Origin: Stomoxys calcitrans
Taxonomy: Eukaryota; Arthropoda; Insecta; Diptera; Muscidae
Length of the DNA: 64,000 nucleotides
Assembly: GCF_963082655.1 (NCBI RefSeq)
Contig: NC_081555.1
Span: 90,470,272-90,534,271, forward strand
Direction of reading: 5' to 3'
Below are positions 58,935 to 64,000 of this stretch, piece by piece; within the stretch, counting starts at the first letter, position 1, and each line of letters begins with the position of its first letter. Made by a program: the position numbers and the translations under genes. Below the pieces are notes generated by a model that worked only from the letters and a program-made list of their open reading frames with translations, was not told where the DNA came from and made no database searches.

Positions 58935-60800
58935 CACCACCACCGTGAGATAGGGTGTATAGTGATTTAGTCATTCCGTTTGCAACACCTCGAAATATCA
59001 ATTTCCGACCCTACAAAGTATATATAATTTGAATCGTCGTAAAATTTTGAGGCCAACCAACGATGTCCGTGTGCCTGACCATCTGTCCGTCCGTCTGTTG
59101 TTATCTCTCTAAGCCTTCAAAATTGAGATATTGACCTGAAATTTGGTACAGATACGTGTTTTTGATGCACGCTGGTTATGTTCTTGAACGGGCCATATCG
59201 GACCATATTTGGATATAGCTGCCATATAGACCGATCTGCCGATTAAGGGTCTAATGCCTATAAAAACATTATTTTTCATCCGATTTTGTTGAAATTTGAA
59301 ATGGTGAGTTGTTTTAGGCCTCCCAACAGCTGGCCTAAATATGGTTCAGATCGGACTATATTTAGATATAGCTAGCATATAGACCGAACTGCCGATAGAG
59401 GGTCTGAAACCCATGAAAGCTTTATTTATTACCTGATTTCTCTGCAATTTAAAACTGTGGGTTATTTTAAGCCTCCCGACATTTGACCTAAATATGGTAC
59501 AAATCGGACCATATTTAGATACAGTTGTCATATAGACCGATCTCCCGATAAGGGGTCTGAAGCCAATAAAAGCTTTATTTTTTACCCAATTTTGTTGAAA
59601 TTTAAAATAGTGGGTTATTTTAATCCTCCCGACATTTGACCCAAATATGGTACAGATCGGACCATATTTAGCTACAGCTGTCATATAGACCGATCTCCCG
59701 ATAAAGGGTCTGAAGGCCATAAAAGCTTTATTTATTACCCGATTTCGCTGAAATTTGAAACAGTAAGTAGGTTAAGACCTCCCAACATCCGATCTAAATA
59801 TGGTTCAGATCGGATTATATTCAGATATAGGTGCCATATAGTCCGATCTCCCGATAAAGGGTCTGAAGCCCATAAAAGCTTTGTTGTTTTGTTACCCCAA
59901 TACGCTAAAATTTAAAACTGTGGGTTATTTTAAGCTTCCCGACATTTGACCCAAATATGGTACAGATCGGACCATATTTAGATACAGCTGTCATATAGAC
60001 CGATCTGCCAATAAGGGGACTGTAGCCCATAAAAGTTTCATTTATTACCCGATTTTGTTGAAATTTTGAACAGTGAGTAGGTTAAGACCTCCCAACATTC
60101 GACCTAAATATGGTTCAAAACGGACTATATTTAGATATAGCTGCCATATAGACCGATCCGCCGATAAGGGGACTATAGCCCATAAAAGCTTTATTTATTA
60201 CCCGATTTCGCTGAAATTTGGAACAGTGAGTTTTTTTGCGGCTTACGATATCCGCCCTTAATATGGTACTGATCGGTCTATAGTTGGAAAATGGCTACCA
60301 AAAAGACCAATATTTTGGTCTACAAAATTTAACAATGACTTGTACTTATTAGACCTCTCAATATCCGTGTCGAATTTGTTTCAAATCGGACCATATTTCG
60401 ATAAAGCAGCTATGGTGGAGGGCACCGTAGCGCAAAGTTCAGCATGTCCGCCTATGACGCTGAACGCCTGGGTTCGAATCCTGTCGAGACCATCAGAAAA
60501 AATTTTCAGCTGTGGTTTTCCCCTCCTGATGCTGGCAACATTTGTGAGGTACTATGCCATGGAAAACTTCTCTCCAAAGAGGTGTCGCACTGCGGCACGC
60601 CGTTCGGACTCGGCTATAAAAAGGAGGCCCCTCATCATTGAGATTAAACCTGAATCGGACTGCACTCATTGGTATGTGAGAAGTTTGTCCCTGTTCCTTA
60701 GTGGAATGTTCAGGGGCAAAATTTGCAATTTGCTATGGGGGCCCGAGGTGGTGGGTATTTAAAGCTCGGCCCGGCCAAACTTAATGTCTTTTTACTTGTT
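58935..60800 (+). mobile_element. Helentron-like family 1 element with SINE insertion near its end
   Basis: It opens CACCACCGTGAGATAGGGTG and the CATTCCGTTTGCAACACCTC block. About eight units follow (CAGATCGGACCATATTTAGA, ATAGACCGATCTCCCGATAA, CATAAAAGCTTTATTTATTA). A SINE lies at 60421-60727. It closes CCCGAGGTGGTGGGTATTTA and GCTCGGCCCGGCCAAACTTA. Confidence 0.88.
60421..60727 (+). mobile_element. tRNA-derived SINE, copy at 60.4 kb
   Basis: Full-length head (GCACCGTAGCGCAAAGTTCA, GGGTTCGAATCCTG) and body (GATGCTGGCAACATTTGTG, GTGTCGCACTGCGGCACGCC), ending near GGGGCAAAATTTG. About 300 bp. Confidence 0.88.
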
Positions 60801-61112
60801 TCTTTTACAGCGTTTTAGCAATGTAATGCTGTTCGATATACCTGATTCTCTTTCCAGCTTCCTAAGAAGTGCTGGGAATGTCAGTTCTATCTATTACAGC
60901 ATCTTGTTGCACTTTCGCCCGATTGTGCTGCCGGTGCTTACTCCTCAGTCCCCTTCGTCATGGCCCGGATTGCCTTCTCGGCCTTCTTGTAAGCTTAGCA
61001 AAGCCTTCGCTCACTACTGCCGTCATCCCGCTGTCTTTCGATTTCGCTGTTTAATTGACACTGTTGCTGACTGAATCTGAAACCAACTTTTACTTAAGGG
61101 CTGAGTACGAAC
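60801..61112 (+). other. GC-richer segment with a 96-codon frame, unassigned
   Basis: A frame open from 60784 to 61074 crosses the Helentron-like terminus, and an acceptor-like TTTCTTTTACAG lies just before it. The translation has no recognisable motif and is Ser/Pro-rich. It could be a displaced exon or LINE-derived; evidence is too thin for a gene call. Confidence 0.25.
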
Positions 61113-61196
61113 TGCGCATCCCTCTGCGCATCCCTTTGCGCATCCCTCTGCGCATCCCTTTGCGCATCCCTCTGCGCATCCCTCTGCGCATTCTCC
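61113..61196. repeat. 12-bp minisatellite (TGCGCATCCCTC)
   Basis: Seven consecutive 12-bp units. The last base alternates C/T over the first five (C,T,C,T,C), hinting at a 24-bp higher-order unit. The seventh unit is diverged. Confidence 0.95.
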
Positions 61197-62195
61197 CATG
61201 TGTTAGTCCGACTTCCGGTTGAGTGCTTGAAGAATTATTCTCTACTACACACCTTAAGTAGTGGAGGACAACATGCTATGGCCTGATGGCACCATGGCAG
61301 CTGTTGGGTCTTTGGAGTTCATTTTGAGCCTTCTTCTGAAAAGCTTCAAACTTTTTGCGTAATAGTTAGGACATATTCCGAGATACATATATTTTTTTTT
61401 TTTGTAAAAAATATCGCTAAATTGTAATTTTCAAAAATAAAATTCTTAAATTTTAGTTACGTTAAAATTTTAATTATCACAGTAATTTTCGTCAGCTTCC
61501 ATATTTAGATGAACTAAATAACAAAAGTAAATTCGTCGGTATTAGACTTCATATCATTTTCATAATTTATTCGAAATGTCTTATGTTGCTCTATTATCTG
61601 TTGAATGAAATTTAGGTTTTTTTTTCAAATTTATGCGAATAAAACAGAGCTGTCACGAATGTTGCAAACAACTAAAATATGCTGCAATATATACAACAAT
61701 GCTATTATCTTTTGCTTATTTTCCCGTGTTAAGTGTGTCCCATAATGAAAATGGCACATAAGTGGCCACTTGTTGCACACATGAAATCACTTTGGTGTGT
61801 TTAAATCCCGTCTATGGCCCGATATGAAATATGAATTAGTAACAAATTACCTAAACACATGTGAATGCTACAATTACACACATGTAATTTTTGTTATCTT
61901 GCACACAAGAAAAATGTTTATTTGTTGACATTATTATTATAAATATCTTTTTTTTTTTTGAAGAAAATCCACAACAATATATAACATTACACTATGTAAG
62001 TTTAGGCCATAATTGGTTGCCGAATTGCGAGCCCAATTGTTTTCGAGGGTTATGTGCGTGCCTAAGTCTTGAGTCTCCCCTCTAGTGGGGGTTTTGTTTT
62101 TCTAACCAAAGTTGAAATTGTTGAAAGCTTATCTTTTTTGTAACATCTGTAACAAATAAATGAGACATATGATTTATGCTAGTTTCTTATGCTTT
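61197..62195. other. AT-rich unassigned region
   Basis: About 1 kb with T-runs near 61390 and 61950; no gene or repeat family recognised on either strand. Confidence 0.4.
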
Positions 62196-62197
62196 TT

Positions 62198-63665
62198 TAT
62201 ACCCTTCACCATAGGATAGGGGTATACTAATTTCGTCATTCTGTTTGTAAGACCTCGAAATATGCGTCTAAGGCCCCATAAAGTACGTATATTCTTGATC
62301 GTCGTAACATTTTAAGTCGAACTAGCCATGTCCGTCCGTCTGTCTGTCGAAAACACGCAAACAACTCTGCCAGGTATGGTTCAAATCTCTTCATAACCTG
62401 ATATAGCTGCCATATAAACCGATCTTGGGTCTTGACTTCTTGAGCTTTTAGAAGGCGGAATTCTCATCCGATTAGACTGAAATTTTACACAGAGTGTTTA
62501 GATATCACTTGCAACAACTGTGCGAAGCATGGTTCAAATCGGTCCATAACCTTATATAGCTGTCATATAAACCGATCTTGGGTCTTGACTTCTTGAGCCT
62601 CTAGAGTGCGCAATTCTTTTTCGATTAGAATGAAATTTGGCACGACGTGTTCTGTTATGATATCCAACAACTGTGCCAAGTATGGTTCCTATCGGTCCAT
62701 AATCTGATAAATCTGCCATATAAACCTATCTGGGGTCTTGACTTCTTGAGCCTCTCGAGGGCGCAATTCTTATCCGATTGGAATGAAATTTTGCACATAG
62801 TGTTTTGTTATGATATCCAACAACTGTGCTGAGTATTGTTCAAATCGGTATATAACCTGGTATTGCTGCCTTATAAATCGATCTTGGGTCTTGACTTCTT
62901 GAGCCTCTAGAGTGCGCAATTCTTATCCGATTTGAATGAATTTTTGCACGAAGTATTTTGTTATGATATCCAACATCTCTGCCTGGTATGGTTCAAATCT
63001 GTTCATAACCTGACATAGCTGCCATATAAACCGATCTTGGGTCTTGACTTCTTGAGCCTCTAGAGAGCGCAATTCTCGCCCGATTTGACTGAAATTTTGC
63101 GCGACGTGTTTTAATATGATATCCATCAACTGTGCTAAGTATGGTTCAAATCGGTCTATAACCTGATATAGCTGCCATATAAACCGATCTTGGGTCTTGA
63201 CTTCTTGAGCCTCTAGAGAGCGCAATTCTCGTCCGATTTGACTGACATTTTGCACATAGTGTTCTGGTATCACTTCCAACATTTATGTGTAGTATGGTCC
63301 AAATCGATCCATACCCTGATATAGCTGCCATATGAACCGATCTGGGATCTAGAGTTCTTGAGCCTCTAGAGAGCGCAATTCTCATCCGATTTGGCACAGA
63401 TTTTGTACAATGGCTTCTCCCATGGCCTTTAATATATGTGTGCAATATGGTCTAAATCGATCTATAGCTTGACGCAGCTCCCATTTAAACCGATCTCCCA
63501 ATCTTGCTTCTTGAGCCTCGAATCGGACTATAACATGGTATAGCTACTCTTCCTCCTCCGTCCATATTCATTATTCTTTGTTTGCCGCAAAGAACTCGAC
63601 ACATGCGATCCATGGTGGAGGGTATATAAGATTCGACCCGGCCGAACTTAGCACGCTCTTACTTG
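62198..63665 (+). mobile_element. Helentron-like family 1 element, complete
   Basis: It starts TTTTTATACCCTTCACCATA, with a short GTCCGTCCGTCTGTCTGTC block. About seven units follow (CCGATCTTGGGTCTTGACTT, GAGCCTCTAGAGAGCGCAAT). It ends ATTCGACCCGGCCGAACTTA and GCACGCTCTTACTTGTT. Same unit subtype as 36900-38376. Confidence 0.9.
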
Positions 63666-64000
63666 TTTTGTTTTTAACTCATTGTATCATAGTGGCTTCT
63701 AAAATTAATGGACATGTCTCTTAAAATATATGTGAAGCGTACGTGTCATATATTTAAAGTCCATCAGATTCCACCTGGATCAAATTTGAATATATGATTT
63801 GTACTCTACTCTCACAGTCTCCTTATTTTGTCGCATCTTGGCCGGGTCAACCTTCGTGTCTGATTGAGAAGGTCTTGGCACATTTTCAGATTTGTATTTA
63901 ACTCTCATAGTTCTTCCATTTGAGTCCCGTTTTGCCTCCGTCGGTCTAACTTTCCGTTTGGACGATCTTTGGCGGGCTGAGATACTAAGTAGCTAATATG
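63666..64000 (+). repeat. Degenerate family 2 remnant at window end
   Basis: 63670-63760 is unassigned. From about 63790 weak family 2 blocks occur (TTTGTACTCTACTCTCAC, CCATTTGAGTCCCGTTTTGC). Confidence 0.45.

Overview
The window looks like nuclear DNA from a higher (calyptrate, muscid-type) fly. The evidence is short spliced genes with GT-AG introns, an AT-rich background, Tc1/mariner MITEs, R1-like LINEs, tRNA-derived SINEs, and many copies of a TATACCC...GGCCGGGCCGAA element resembling the DINE-1/Helentron-type repeats of flies. Stomoxys or a near relative is my guess, but the sequence does not prove it. Most of the 64 kb is transposon-derived. The supported host genes are small secreted-protein genes plus one secreted nuclease gene.

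Region 1 (1-19104) is dominated by a giant inverted repeat. Left arm 1-8568 is the reverse complement of right arm 10179-18746, with mirror coordinates x + y = 18747, around a 1,610-bp non-palindromic spacer. No indel is apparent, since every mirrored reading frame keeps the same coordinate sum, and I located four substitutions. Each arm carries one copy of a two-exon secreted-protein gene (gene B, 4618-5247 + and 13500-14129 -). A relative, gene A, is complete at 18451-19104 (-) and cut by the window edge at 1-296 (+). The arms may be a real recent inverted duplication or an assembly fold-back.

Region 2 (19105-33400) holds a fold-back mariner derivative (19354-19960), blocks of Helentron-like tandem-repeat elements, two or more SINE/MITE insertions, and the longest but decayed R1-like LINE (29390-32905).

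Region 3 (33400-39300) holds two more secreted Cys-containing genes, C (33496-34160) and D (38583-39268), both on the minus strand and separated by repeats. A, B, C and D share size, cysteine landmarks and a phase-1 intron inside the signal peptide. I treat them as one dispersed family, possibly of the DUF725 type, but I could not search.

Region 4 (39300-50700) is almost entirely repeats of three structural families, often joined head to tail.

Region 5 (50759-53268) is a three-exon gene for a secreted DNA/RNA non-specific endonuclease. Its first intron carries a SINE and a dead mariner copy. Region 6 (53300-64000) is again repeat elements, with a 12-bp minisatellite at 61113-61196.

I see no operons, CRISPR arrays or convincing new molecular system. 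The most noteworthy items are the near-perfect palindrome with its duplicated gene, the shared signal-peptide exon architecture, the fold-back mariner and the head-to-tail Helentron-like arrays.
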